Below, piece after piece: positions 1-9,797 of a DNA stretch of 64,000 bases; position 1 is the stretch's first letter; every line of letters starts with the position of its first letter. This DNA comes from Dactylonectria macrodidyma (taxonomy: Eukaryota; Ascomycota; Sordariomycetes; Hypocreales; Nectriaceae): assembly GCA_020744425.1 (NCBI GenBank), contig JAGMUV010000019.1:992001-1056000 (forward strand), in the 5' to 3' direction. The notes under the pieces were generated by a model, which saw only the letters and a list, made by a program, of their open reading frames with translations, was not told where the DNA came from and did no database searches. Made by a program: the position numbers and the translations under genes.

Positions 1-162
1 CTCACGTTTTTCACTAGAAATACATTCCCTTCATGCACTCCTGTTCTTCTTATCCAACCAATCTCAAGATCCCAATCATCTTCGCCGAGTTCCTGATTCC
101 CTGATACTGTCACAATTGCCCATAATCACCAGCACTAGCACCGCCACAGCCACCTTTTCGAC

Positions 163-687
163 ATGCCAACAAGGACCCGCGCAGCATCGACGATGCAAGT
201 ACTTATGCGTTCGTTTGAAAGCGAATCGGACCGCTTAGAGAGAGCCGTCCGAGAACATTCAGCGACGTTGGCCGAAAATATGCAGATTCTTCAAGAACAG
301 ACCTCGACATTTGGCATCCTGGTCGTCATCATACTATCTATTTTAGCATGTGTCAAGAGCGTCACCAAGAATAAACGACTGTCAACATTGGAGACGAACA
401 ACCAGATATTGGAGATGAAACTCGAAGCCTTAGAGACCAGTCTCCAAAACCTGCAACGAACTCCTGGCTCACAGGGTCCTCCAGGGTCCCAGGGTCCACG
501 CGGCGATGAGGGTTCCCCTGGCGCCGAGGTTCCTCGACGTCCTCAAGGCGTTGATAGTCCTCGGGGCTACACTGGTGCCAAAGGAGACACTGGTGCTAAG
601 GGTAACCGAGGCCCTGAAGGCTATACTGGGCCTCAAGGCGCGACCGGCCCCAAGGCTAAACTGGTGCTCTGGGCCCTCAGGGCTTGA
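163..687 (+). CDS. Collagen-like coiled-coil membrane protein, frame broken at 3' end
   Basis: 174-residue reading frame. Residues about 12-45 are charged and helical; a hydrophobic segment (FGILVVIILSILACV, about 50-64) looks like one membrane anchor; residues about 72-100 have heptad character and could be a trimerising coiled coil; from about 101 onward there are Gly-X-Y triplets (GPPGSQGPRGDEG, then GYTGAKGDTGAKG). The Gly-X-Y run stops being in frame near base 655, but the frame shifted to position 663 continues it (GAL-GPQ-GLN-GQP-G) and then ends at a TAG at 726-728. No GT-AG intron fits so short a gap, so the gene has a small indel, either real decay or a base error. Fungal collagen-like proteins can act as surface adhesins; that role is inference. 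No homologue was identified by name. Confidence 0.5.
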   Translation: MPTRTRAASTMQVLMRSFESESDRLERAVREHSATLAENMQILQEQTSTFGILVVIILSILACVKSVTKNKRLSTLETNNQILEMKLEALETSLQNLQRTPGSQGPPGSQGPRGDEGSPGAEVPRRPQGVDSPRGYTGAKGDTGAKGNRGPEGYTGPQGATGPKAKLVLWALRA

Positions 688-1069
688 ATGGACAGCCAGG
701 TGTTTGTTATCGATGCCAAGCGGGATAGAGGCTATGGCAATGGCGCGCCAGCAACCACAACAGAAGGGTCGGGATTGGGGCTGGCACGATGTTTCTCAAT
801 GGTCACTGAAGGTTTCACCGAGAAACTACTCTAGGGACCTCTAAATTACGGAGCACATGATAAATTATGGCAAACATTGCACTAAATCACGGTCAGATGA
901 AAACCAAGTTATCACATGCAACCCTCAATTAGGTAGAGCAGGCAACTTATTGCATCCACGATGCAGTCAGCCTGGTTGACGACTTTAGTTAACATAATTC
1001 ACTTAATTAATTGCTACCAGTGCCCCTTTCATGACCGACACGTATGATATATTCCATGGCTAAATGTCC

Positions 1070-2386
1070 TCAGTTCCAAAACCACTTCTTCTTCTCGGGC
1101 TCCTGACCCTTCTTCCACTTCGTCTCCTCCTGCGCCATCCACGCCTGCATCTCCATGCACTTCCTCTCCATCTGGTCGTCCGTGAGAAACCCCCTACCGC
1201 CGTCCGGCGCCGTGTCCGGCGATGCCTTGTACTCGACCCCGTCAGCGACGCCTAAGACTGCGCAAAGCGCCTCCGACTTGTCCGACAGCCAGACGCCGTA
1301 CCGCAGCCCGTCGCGCCAGTGCGGCGGCAGCGCCTTGAAGCCGAGCAGCGCACCGAGTAGCGCGCCCGCGAAGCACGCGTTAGTGTCAGCGTCGCCGCCG
1401 TGCATGATGAGCTCTGTGATGAGCGGCTCGAAGGTCGAGAGGTGCGAGCGCACGTCGTTAGTTCCCTTCAGGTCGCGCATGGCCTGGCGCAGGAGGAAGA
1501 TTCCGGAGCCAAACGTCTTGTAGACGTATCCGATCTTGTAAGGGTCATCCAGCTTGAGATCGTCCAGTGACGCGGCGTTCGCGTGCCTCTTGAACTCCTC
1601 CATGTCCAGCCGCGGCTCGTCCTTGCGCGCCGGGTCCTCGAGCTCCTTGTCCTGGCGAGCCGCGTACCAGGCGACTGCAGTGTCAATCATCTCGTCGATG
1701 TGCTCATATTTAACAATCTCCCCTCGCACGAGGCCGCGCACGAGCGCGCTGCCGATGACACAGGAGATGACGCAGCGGGGGTCGACGTGCGTGACGACCG
1801 AGTACCTAGCCGCCACCTCGAAGGTCTCCTCGACCGACTTGTTCACGCACATGAGGCCGATGGGATGCGTCCGCATGAGGCTCCCGTTCGGCGCGGCATT
1901 GTAGTTGCCCTTTGTCCAGTGGTCTCGAGCCCTGGCTTCAGGGTCGTCCAGGTAGGTCTTGGTGCGCACGATGGCGCCGACAGTCCGGCCCAGGCCGAGC
2001 GGCAGCGTATCGAGGGCCCTCAGGCCCATGCGCACCCAGATGGACAGCCGGGAGGCAAAGTCCTGGGGGTCCATGGCCTTGCCGTCGCTATGGAGAAACG
2101 AGAGCAGGATCAACATGGCATGGTCGGTGTCGTCAGTCCACTCTCCGGGGCGATGGAAGTTGCGGTGTCTGTCGCGCCGAAACGGCGTCGCCTTGTCCTC
2201 GGGGAACAGGGTAAAGGACCGGGTTGGGTAGGCCTTCTCAGAGAGCTCAGCGTTGAGAAACTCAGTATAGAGGCCGATGGCATCGCCGAGCGCCGATCCA
2301 AAGAGGCAGCCAACGATGCGATCGCGAAGAGCCAGTTGCGCCAGGGCCATGGCGGCGTCTGGGGAGAGTGGTAGTGCGGTGGACAT
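1070..2386 (-). CDS. ADP-ribosylglycohydrolase family protein
   Basis: A single-exon gene of 438 residues. The fold is recognised from GSALGDAIG at residues about 30-38, the metal-binding WTDDTDHA at 83-90, NGSLMRTHPIGL at about 167-178 and the C-terminal metal motif GGDADTNA at 330-337 followed by an Ala/Gly/Leu-rich helix. These are the acidic clusters that hold the two Mg ions in ARH/DraG-type hydrolases, which cleave ADP-ribose from proteins or related N-/O-glycosidic linkages. There is no signal peptide or membrane segment, so it is probably cytosolic or nuclear. The C-terminus is Lys/Trp-rich (KKKWFWN). All key acidic residues are present, so it is expected to be active; the physiological substrate cannot be told. 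The start is the first in-frame ATG that precedes the conserved fold by a normal distance. Confidence 0.9.
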   Translation of the reverse strand: MSTALPLSPDAAMALAQLALRDRIVGCLFGSALGDAIGLYTEFLNAELSEKAYPTRSFTLFPEDKATPFRRDRHRNFHRPGEWTDDTDHAMLILLSFLHSDGKAMDPQDFASRLSIWVRMGLRALDTLPLGLGRTVGAIVRTKTYLDDPEARARDHWTKGNYNAAPNGSLMRTHPIGLMCVNKSVEETFEVAARYSVVTHVDPRCVISCVIGSALVRGLVRGEIVKYEHIDEMIDTAVAWYAARQDKELEDPARKDEPRLDMEEFKRHANAASLDDLKLDDPYKIGYVYKTFGSGIFLLRQAMRDLKGTNDVRSHLSTFEPLITELIMHGGDADTNACFAGALLGALLGFKALPPHWRDGLRYGVWLSDKSEALCAVLGVADGVEYKASPDTAPDGGRGFLTDDQMERKCMEMQAWMAQEETKWKKGQEPEKKKWFWN

Positions 2387-2910
2387 GGCTGGTCGCTATG
2401 GTTCCAAGGTGGGTGTTTGTGTTTCGCAGGATGTGCTGAGGATACCTTCGTAGGGAGAGATGTCGTCTTTTAAGCATTCCGGAATCGACATGGTCGCAAG
2501 GCACCCGTCAATTGGAGTCCAATTATTAGACTGCCTTGAGGTTTGAGGCTGATGTCGCGCTAAGATCGCATTGTGGTGGCAGTGGAGCGCCACGAACCAT
2601 GCTGAACCCCAGAATGTCGGTGCCTAGGTAGGGAGTAGCTCAAGTTGTTACTCCTTAGAGAATGACTTGCCCGCAAATGGATATCCTAGAGAATAGCTAG
2701 TCAATCAACTATTCTCAAGCTACAGAGTCATTGATAAAGGCACAGTTAGAGCATCGAAACCCGCTTGCTGCTAAATTTAGGTTGCGGGGTGGGCTACCTC
2801 ACATCACCATTCGTCAATCTGCACTATGCCGCTTCAGAAGTTCAAGCTCTATGTCATCATTGTCGTTATTAGTCTAATCTTTTCTTTTCTACCCATGACA
2901 ATCTTGATAT

Positions 2911-3906
2911 TTAGGCAGAGGCACAGTGTCCTCCATCAACCCTGAGGTCAGAGCCGTGGACAAATGAAGCTCCCTCAGACAGGAGGAAGACGGCGGGGGC
3001 CTTAAAGTCCTCGGGCGCGCCAAGGCGACCCAGTAGAGCACCAGCCATCCACGTCTTCTCAACCTCTGGGTTCTCAATCAGAAGCTGATCCGTCATGGCG
3101 GTTCGAATGTACTAGGGCAATTTTAGTTTGCTTGTTCTATTTTAGAGTTCAAGGAGAGTTTCTTACGCCCGGAGAGAGCGAGTTCACGCGGATTTGGTAC
3201 GGTCCAAACTCTTGGGCGACAGAGCGGCACATTTGTTGGACTGCCGCTTTGCTCGTGTTGTATGCCGTGCAGGAGAGGCCCTGTTAAAACAAAATCAGTT
3301 TATGCGCATGCGTAGGTCGCCAACGACTTAACCTACCCGATTGGCAATGTTGCCCGACATGCTGGAGATCATGACGATGCTACCTGGGGTCTTCTTGTCC
3401 CGCAGCACCCTGGCCGTGTATTTGCAAGTGTTGAACACACCAGTGACGTTCACCTTGAGGATCCGGTCAAAGTCGGCCGCAGGGTAGTCAAAGGCTGAGA
3501 GTTGCTGCTGAATGCCGGCACAGGCGATGCAGCCCCAGAAAGGAGCGCCGTTATGTTCGGCTTCAGCGGCGACGGCGTTCATAGTCTCTTCCACAGAAGC
3601 CTCGTTCGTGACATCGCACTTCCGGTACGACACCGACGAGCCGTTGGCCGTGGCAACCTTGTTGAGCTGTGCCCATTCCTCTACGGAGGGCTTCTCGAGG
3701 ATGTCGAGGCAGGCAACACTACCGCCAGCTTCAGCGACGGCGATGGCGAGAGTGATGCCGAGACCGCGAGCACCACCAGTAATAGCCACCGTCTTTCCCT
3801 CGAGGGAGAAAAGTTTGGGAGTTGTAGCTTTCGAGGCAGCGGTGGCAGCAGTCTCGGGCACCTCGCGGGCCGGGAGCTCACCGTCACTGACAATCGCAGG
3901 AGCCAT
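2911..3906 (-). CDS. Short-chain dehydrogenase/reductase (polyol/ketose type)
   Basis: Three exons: 3337-3906, 3167-3280 and 2911-3111, giving 294 residues. Both introns (56 and 55 nt) have good GT..AG ends and phase 0 joins. The Rossmann glycine motif TGGARGLG is at about 43-50, the NNAG-equivalent reads ACAG at about 131, the catalytic Ser lies in MISSMSG (about 182) and the YNTSK catalytic Tyr-Lys pair is at 197/201 across the exon 1/2 boundary. The ending (GSDLRVDGGHC) is typical of classical SDRs. Overall it resembles fungal NADP(H)-dependent sorbose reductase, mannitol or arabinitol dehydrogenases, but substrate assignment is inference. About 35 N-terminal residues are low-complexity and precede the fold. 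It is divergent from the transketolase-like gene, with about 1 kb of shared upstream DNA. Confidence 0.85.
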
Positions 3907-4931
3907 AGTAAAGACTGGTCAAGAAGAAATGTTGAATGCTGAACAGGAAAGGAACAAGAGGCTCGGGTCGGGCAAGGAATGTACAAGCTACAGAGTTAAC
4001 GGAACAGAAATGGCATATTCGATGAACTCGCAGAGGATATAACGTCGGCGAACCCGGGATACCAACTCGGGCCTAGAACATCCGCCACCCGCGATGAAGT
4101 GTCCAGGGTCCCGGGAAGTAGGATCTGCAGCTGCACCTGATCACGATGTCTGTTCCCTGGCAGGTGCATGCGGCCCGGAGCTGCGGGCGAGAGTTTGCGG
4201 GAACTCCATCTTCTCGGACGGTGATTGTAGCCGCAAGGGGGCAAAGGCGGAGGAAGTTAGTTTAGATGCCGCATCGCTTCGACGGCAGTTGCATGCGTCT
4301 GGGGGTGGGCGGCATTCGTGAGATCCGGTGCGTCCGAAGGGGACGCTGTAGCCGGAGGGTGTGAAAGAGGTGAGGGAGAGGGCATTTGCTTCCTCCCACG
4401 CCCCAGCGGCAAGCGCAAGCGCATTCAAGAATCAAGATCGGGCATAACTCGAGTCCCCCTTGCACATAGACGACCGAGTGCCTGTCATTTCCCGATTCGG
4501 CTGGCCCCTCAAAAGCCGCCCCTCGTGATGTGCGAGATATGCCGAGATGGAGGAAGTGGGAGGAGGGGTGGAGGAGTTGAGCCAAAACTTCGGGAAAATC
4601 TGACAGGCGCGTCCAACCCCGCGGAGTCACGGCGACCCTTCTCTCAACTCCACAGCGCTCTGGGCTTCCCCATTCGGAATCAGGAAACCCGAGACCTTCA
4701 AAGTCCCCACGATGCTACTCCCGCTTGCGCTCGCGCTCATCACACGCGCATGGCAATTCTTTTGCCGAATGGCTTAGCGAGCGACGATGGCGGTGATATA
4801 TTCCGACCGAGGGGCGGATGGAATTGCGCTTGGTTTTTTCGTCTTTGTCTGTCTCTTCTTTCTCTTCCCTCGCACAGGGTTTCTTTGTTGGAAGAACACT
4901 TTGACTTTGCGAAAGACTGCTCAACTCCAAG
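3907..4931. promoter_or_regulatory. Shared upstream region of divergent SDR and transketolase-like genes
   Basis: About 1 kb lies between two divergent start codons and I see no credible gene in it; the reading frames present have no recognisable protein character. It is GC-rich with several G-runs matching the SYGGRG consensus of CreA-type carbon repressors (for example CTGGGG near 4298 and GTGGAG near 4568). A pyrimidine-rich stretch (about 4838-4890) precedes the transketolase start. Co-regulation of the two carbohydrate genes is inference from geometry only. Confidence 0.35.
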
Positions 4932-7364
4932 ATGGCGCCCTCTGCAATCACCTCCGACGCCAACGAGCTGCCCGTCACAGCCTCAGCTGAGATCAAGCGC
5001 ATCCAGACCGAGGACTCAGAGACGATTGACTTGGTTCTGCGGCAGTATCGCTGCTTGATTGCCGATTTGTGCCAGCAGTTCAATGGCGGCCACCCTGGGT
5101 ACGATTCTTTGGACACCGGTGTTGAGATCTGAACACCAGACTCGAGTTTTGAACATTACTCTTGACACCCTGGCATCAGTCTTGGCATTCCCTCATCGCA
5201 GTCATGGCCAATTTAACTAACTAAACCTCACAGCGGTGCCATGGGCATGGCCGCCATTGGCCTCGCCCTCTGGAAATACGTCATGAAATATTCCCCCAAC
5301 AACCCCGACTACTTCAACCGAGACCGCTTCGTCCTCTCCAACGGCCACACCTGTCTCTTCCAGTACACCTTTCTACACCTGACGGGCTACAAGCAGATGA
5401 CCTTTGACCAGCTCAAGTCCTACCACTCCGCCCGCTACGACTCCTTCGCCCCCGGCCACCCGGAGATCGAGCACGAGGGCATCGAAGTCACCACGGGTCC
5501 CCTGGGCCAGGGCATTGCCAACGCCGTCGGCCTCGCCATGGCCACCAAGCATCTGGCTGCTACCTACAACAAGCCCGGCTACGACCTCGTCAACAACACC
5601 ACCTGGTGCATGATCGGCGATGCCTGTCTACAGGAGGGCGTCTCCATGGAGGCCATCCAGCTGGCCGGTCACTGGAAGCTCAACAACCTCGTCGTCATGT
5701 ACGACAACAACCAGGTCACCTGCGACGGCAGCGTCGACCTCTGCAATACCGAGGACGTCAACGCTAAGATGCGCGCCTGCGGCTGGGACGTCATCGACGT
5801 CGAGGACGGCTGCTTCGACGTCGAAGGTCTTGTTAAGGCCCTGCTCCAGGCCAAGGCCAGTGTCGAGAAGCCCACCTTTATCAACGTCCGCACCGTCATC
5901 GGCGTCGGCAGCAAGGTCGCCGGTGATGCCAAAGCCCACGGCGCTGCCTTTGGTGCCGAGGGCGTCCGCGGCGTCAAGGAGTTCTTCGGCCGCAACCCAG
6001 ACGAGTCCTTTGTTGTCACCGACGAGGTCTACAACTACTTCCGCGACCTGCCCACCCGCGGCCAGAGGCTCGAAGAGGACTGGAACGCGCTGGTGAGCGC
6101 CTACGCGAACGAATACCCTGAGCTGCACGAGGAGTTCCAGAAGCGCGTCGAGGGCCGCTTCACGGAGGACTGGCGAAGTATCATCCCCGCAAAGGAGACC
6201 TTCCCTACTGCTCCCACACCCTCTCGAAAGTCTGCCGGCATCGTCTGCAACCCTCTTGCCGCCAAGCTGAAGAACTTTATGGTCGGAACCGCCGACTTGT
6301 CTCCCTCGGTCAACATGATCTGGAAGGACAAGGTCGACTTCCAGAACGTAAGTGTCGCCCACCAACTCTTACGTCTGAGCCTCTTGCTAATATGTAAATG
6401 ACAGCCTAACCTCAAGACCACCTGCGGTATCAACGGTGACTACACCGGCCGATATATTCACTGGGGTATCCGTGAGCACGCCATGGCCTCCATCTCCAAC
6501 GGTCTCGCCGCCTACAGCAAGGGCACCATCCTCCCCATCACGTCCAGCTTCTTCATGTTCTACATTGTATGTCGACACCTTGGCCGAACAGTCTCTTCAA
6601 CTACTAACATCGAACTTTAGTATGCCGCCCCTGGTGTCCGCATGGGCGCCCTCCAGAACCTCCAAGCCATCCACATCGCCACCCACGACTCCATCGGCAC
6701 CGGCGAAGACGGCCCTACCCACCAGCCCATTGCCCTCCCCGCCCTCTACCGCGCCATGCCCAACCTCCTCTACATCCGCCCCGCCGACACCGAGGAGACG
6801 GCCGGCGCCTTCATCACCGCCCTCGAGGCCAAGAACACCCCGACCATCATCTCCCTCTCCCGCCAGAACCTCGAGCAATACCCCCAGTACTCCAGCCGCG
6901 ACGGAGCCCAAAAGGGCGCCTACGTCTTCATCGAGGAGGAAAACGCCGACGTCACCCTCATCGGCGTCGGCGCCGAGATGGTCTTTGCCGTCAAGACGCG
7001 CGACGTCCTCAGGGAGAAGTTCGGCATCAAGGCCCGCGTCGTCTCTTTCCCTTGCCAGCGCATCTTCAATGCCCAGCCTGTCGAGTACAAGCGCCAAGTG
7101 CTGCAGTACCGCAGCGGCGCGCCCCGCGTCGTCATCGAGGCCTACGCCGTCAACGGCTGGGAGCGATACGCCGACGCCGGCTTCTCCATGGCCAGCTTCG
7201 GAAAGAGTCTGCCCGGCAAGGACGCCTACAAGTTCTTCGGCTTCGACGAGGCCGTCATCGCCCCAGAGGTCGCCAAGCTGGTCGCTGAGGTCAAGAAGGA
7301 GGGTATCGAGTCCCTCCGCGGCGAATTTAGGGATCTCAACCCTGCCGCCAACCACGAGCACTAA
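4932..7364 (+). CDS. Dihydroxyacetone synthase-type transketolase
   Basis: Four exons: 4932-5098, 5234-6347, 6405-6566 and 6621-7364, giving 728 residues. Transketolases transfer two-carbon units with thiamine diphosphate. This one matches the dihydroxyacetone synthase (formaldehyde transketolase) branch known from methylotrophic yeasts rather than the housekeeping Tkl1 type: GGHPGGAMGM at about 53-61, NRDRFVLSNGH at about 84-94, PGHPEIE at about 129-135, the TPP/Mg motif GDACLQEG at about 184-191 with YDNNQV after it, and IHIATHDSIGTGEDGPTHQP in exon 4. The C-terminus ends NHEH and is not a PTS1 peroxisomal signal, unlike the yeast enzyme, so a cytosolic location is likely. In moulds such enzymes may handle formaldehyde or glyceraldehyde/dihydroxyacetone; the substrate is inference. 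Exon joins keep frame and conserved blocks intact. Confidence 0.88.
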
Positions 7365-7698
7365 AGAGGAAGAACGGCTGGGGGCGGATGATAAGATATA
7401 TAGACAGGACACCCTGATGTGGACGTAATACGACTTGAGATGACATGATACACGGTTAAATATATATGGGATGAATACAACATCGTCAATAACTTCTACA
7501 TTTCTGTGCTGTGTTGTTACAGTTAGCGTTTCCCATGCTTATGTCTAAATTTAACTTTAAATTCTGTTCAACCGAAAGGATCATTGTGTTTACTTCAACT
7601 GGGTTCGTTTTGATTGGCTTATAATACAAGGTTCATCTGCAAGTTGTCTGACGATCGACTGCAGCTAGCCATTTCTAGTACAAGTAGACGTCCCTATT

Positions 7699-7910
7699 GT
7701 CGTCCAATTCATCGAGGTTCGTTTTCTCACACTCCCTTGTGGAAAGAGACCACATTGTCGTTCAGGTCGTCAAGTCCCGTTTTTACACTCCCGTAAAGAG
7801 AGACCGCTTTATCATACAGTTCATCAAAACTCCGTTCCTATTCCCAAGAGAGATCACATTGTCGTTCAATTCGTCGAGTTCCGTTTTCGTACATCCGTAA
7901 GAGAGAATTC
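7699..7910. repeat. Four degenerate tandem copies of a 50-58 bp unit
   Basis: Units run 7699-7756, 7757-7810, 7811-7860 and 7861-7910. Each opens with a form of GTCGTTCAATTCGTCGAG, continues with a TCCGTTTT-like block and closes with AAGAGAGA-CACATT. They lie between the 3' ends of two convergent genes. Small reading frames through the block have no known protein character and are probably not genes. Confidence 0.75.
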
Positions 7911-7947
7911 TCTGTCTCTCTCACGTTCCTGTCATCTCGGTGTCCCT

Positions 7948-8769
7948 TTAGATTCTCCTCTGGCGAAACCGGCCCCTGCCAAGGACTTGGTCGTGCGGCA
8001 GGGCCCTCATGCCCTCGGCTAGAACTTCGCTGACGGCCTCAACGCCGTCTCGCAGCGGCTGGACAACTTCTGGGAAGCCTTCCTGTACGGCGACCGACAC
8101 ATTCTTGGCTGCATTCCAGGCCTCGCCGGCAAGGTAGCCCCCGATCTGGGCGGTACAGATGCCGACCTCGAGTCCGAGGCTGGCTGGACCAGCCAAGTGG
8201 CACGAGACGGTGGCGTACGCCTCCTTGACGTTGGCCTGCAGAGCCTTTGAGGCCGATGCCACGGCGATGGTGGCGTCTTCAACCTGGCGAGCTCCAGGGA
8301 TTCTGCGGGCCAAGGCTTTAGCCCTGGCTGTCCGTGGACAGCGCTGCTCCTCGGTGTAGTTGTCGTAGTTGACCTGGACTCTTGGGCCAAAGGGGATCAC
8401 GAACGTGCGGGTCGTGTCTTCTTCCTTTTCAGATGGGACATTGACCATATCCGCGTCGTCAAAGGAGAACTCCCGCTTGGGAAGCTCGGGGAGTTTGTCA
8501 TGAGCGCCGTTGATGGCGGCGGGAAGCGACATGGCCCGTCTTCGCCGGTAGCCGGGTGGAAGCATGTCGACTTCCCACGCTTCGTCTGCTCCGCCGCCGA
8601 CGATGTAGTCATCGTCGCCGCTCAGAGATACGTCGTCGAGATCGTGACCCTCAGGCTCAGAGTCGGCTTCGTAACCGGAAACGGAAGCCAGGTCAGCCGG
8701 ACCGTGTTGTTGAATGGTCGGCAGAAAACGGGGCGAGGTGAAACCGCTGGAATTTGAAGTTGATTCCAT
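7948..8769 (-). CDS. Hypothetical protein with acidic N-terminal half and helical C-terminal half
   Basis: 273 residues from the ATG at 8769 (MESTSNSSG). The frame stays open upstream to 8973, but an intron-like segment (8792-8846; GTAAGT donor, GCTAACT branch, CAG acceptor) fits a 5'UTR intron, so I place the start at 8769. The first half is disordered and rich in Ser/Asp/Glu (residues about 28-70); the centre has RRRRAMSLP (about 78-86), a possible basophilic kinase site, and a conserved-looking FVIPFGPRVQVNYDNYTEEQ block at about 125-144. The second half is Ala/Val-rich and probably amphipathic helix (about 165-255). There is no signal peptide or clear transmembrane segment. The family is not recognised, and the gene is convergent with the transketolase. 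Confidence 0.6.
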   Translation of the reverse strand: MESTSNSSGFTSPRFLPTIQQHGPADLASVSGYEADSEPEGHDLDDVSLSGDDDYIVGGGADEAWEVDMLPPGYRRRRAMSLPAAINGAHDKLPELPKREFSFDDADMVNVPSEKEEDTTRTFVIPFGPRVQVNYDNYTEEQRCPRTARAKALARRIPGARQVEDATIAVASASKALQANVKEAYATVSCHLAGPASLGLEVGICTAQIGGYLAGEAWNAAKNVSVAVQEGFPEVVQPLRDGVEAVSEVLAEGMRALPHDQVLGRGRFRQRRI

Positions 8770-9460
8770 TGCGGCGGTGATGTGTTGTGCGCTGTTCCAT
8801 GTAGTTAGCTTCACTTGTTCAGGAAGAAGCTGATGGTATAACTTACTTGATAGGGAAGGGAAGCGTTGCTCAAGTTGGCTTGAGAAAATAGGAAACCGTA
8901 TTTCGCTAGTGGTGAGAAGTCGAGGTAGCCGTCGCGTAGCTTGACGTAAGAACGGCAGGAAGCCGTCATGCAACTCGTCTTGATACAGGAGGAAGTTGTT
9001 GTATAGCTTGACTTGATAACAGGAGAAGTGGTTCTGTCAAAGTGGTTGTGCCAGACAACTGTCAAGTTGTGGTTGTTCCTTCTGTTGTAAAGAGGTTGCG
9101 GGAAGGAAAGATGACTGTTCAAAAAACAAGAGGAAGACGAAATATTAATAGGGCAGGAAAGGGGGAAGTTTGGCATCCAGGTTGATGTCCCAACTCTAAC
9201 CATGCGCAGGTGGCAGGCAGTGCTATGATTCACTGCAACTGCCAAAAGGGTGAATGAACACCAGCCGCAGCCATGCACAGAGAACAGTAACTTTTCCCAG
9301 CACCGTTTTCTTCAAACCAAACCTTCCAAAGGCCATCCATGACTTGAAAAGGCTTTTCCTTTGAACCCTTTGAACCCGGATAGAGGCTCATAGAGGTTGA
9401 AACAGTTTCTGGAGTTGAGTTTCGGAAACAAGAGCTTTAAGAAAGCCAAGATACCTGTGT
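8770..9460. other. Intergenic region
   Basis: Upstream and 5'UTR DNA of the minus-strand gene ending at 7948, including the probable 5'UTR intron at 8792-8846. From 8930 to 9290 there are AAGTTG/GTTGTT-rich repeats of low complexity. I see no gene. Confidence 0.4.
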
Positions 9461-9510
9461 AGACTCTGCCAAACTCTGCTGAAGACTCTGTTAAAGACTC
9501 TGGTATATAA
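9461..9510 (+). promoter_or_regulatory. ACTCTG repeats followed by TATA box
   Basis: Four ACTCTG hexamers spaced 11-13 nt apart (9462-9502) run directly into TATATAA at 9504-9510, about 290 bp before the start of the Gln-rich gene. The periodic arrangement next to a TATA element suggests a repeated factor-binding site; the factor is unknown. A 14-bp direct duplication (CATGCGGCTCTATT) lies further downstream at about 9708-9735, in the presumed 5'UTR. Confidence 0.4.
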
Positions 9511-9797
9511 CACGGCCACATTCTCATTAAAGCAAGTCTAGTCAGTCTTCACTCTCTCTTCCTATGTTCTTTTTTCAATGTTCTGAGTTACGCCAGCGTT
9601 GTTTGCTTCCCACTTTCCATCCGCTGTTCAAGACGCTTTAAAGTCATCGACTCACGATTATCGATCACTTACAGAAAACAACTCCATTCAACTCCCAAAC
9701 GGCACTCCATGCGGCTCTATTCATGCGGCTCTATTCAGTCAGAAATCTCTAGTTTGCTACAAGTACCTACCCTTTTCCCTCGCACCGCCAAACAGCC

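Noticed and set aside
5628..6365. 245-codon antisense frame in the transketolase gene
   Set aside because: GC-biased codon use in the real exon keeps the antisense frame open; the Asp/Val/Gly/Leu composition is typical of such shadows.
6436..7428. 330-codon Ser/Pro-rich frame over transketolase exons 3-4
   Set aside because: It is a shifted frame of conserved coding sequence and crosses an intron.
7699..7910. CRISPR-like array
   Set aside because: Units are contiguous and degenerate with no unique spacers, and the genome is eukaryotic.
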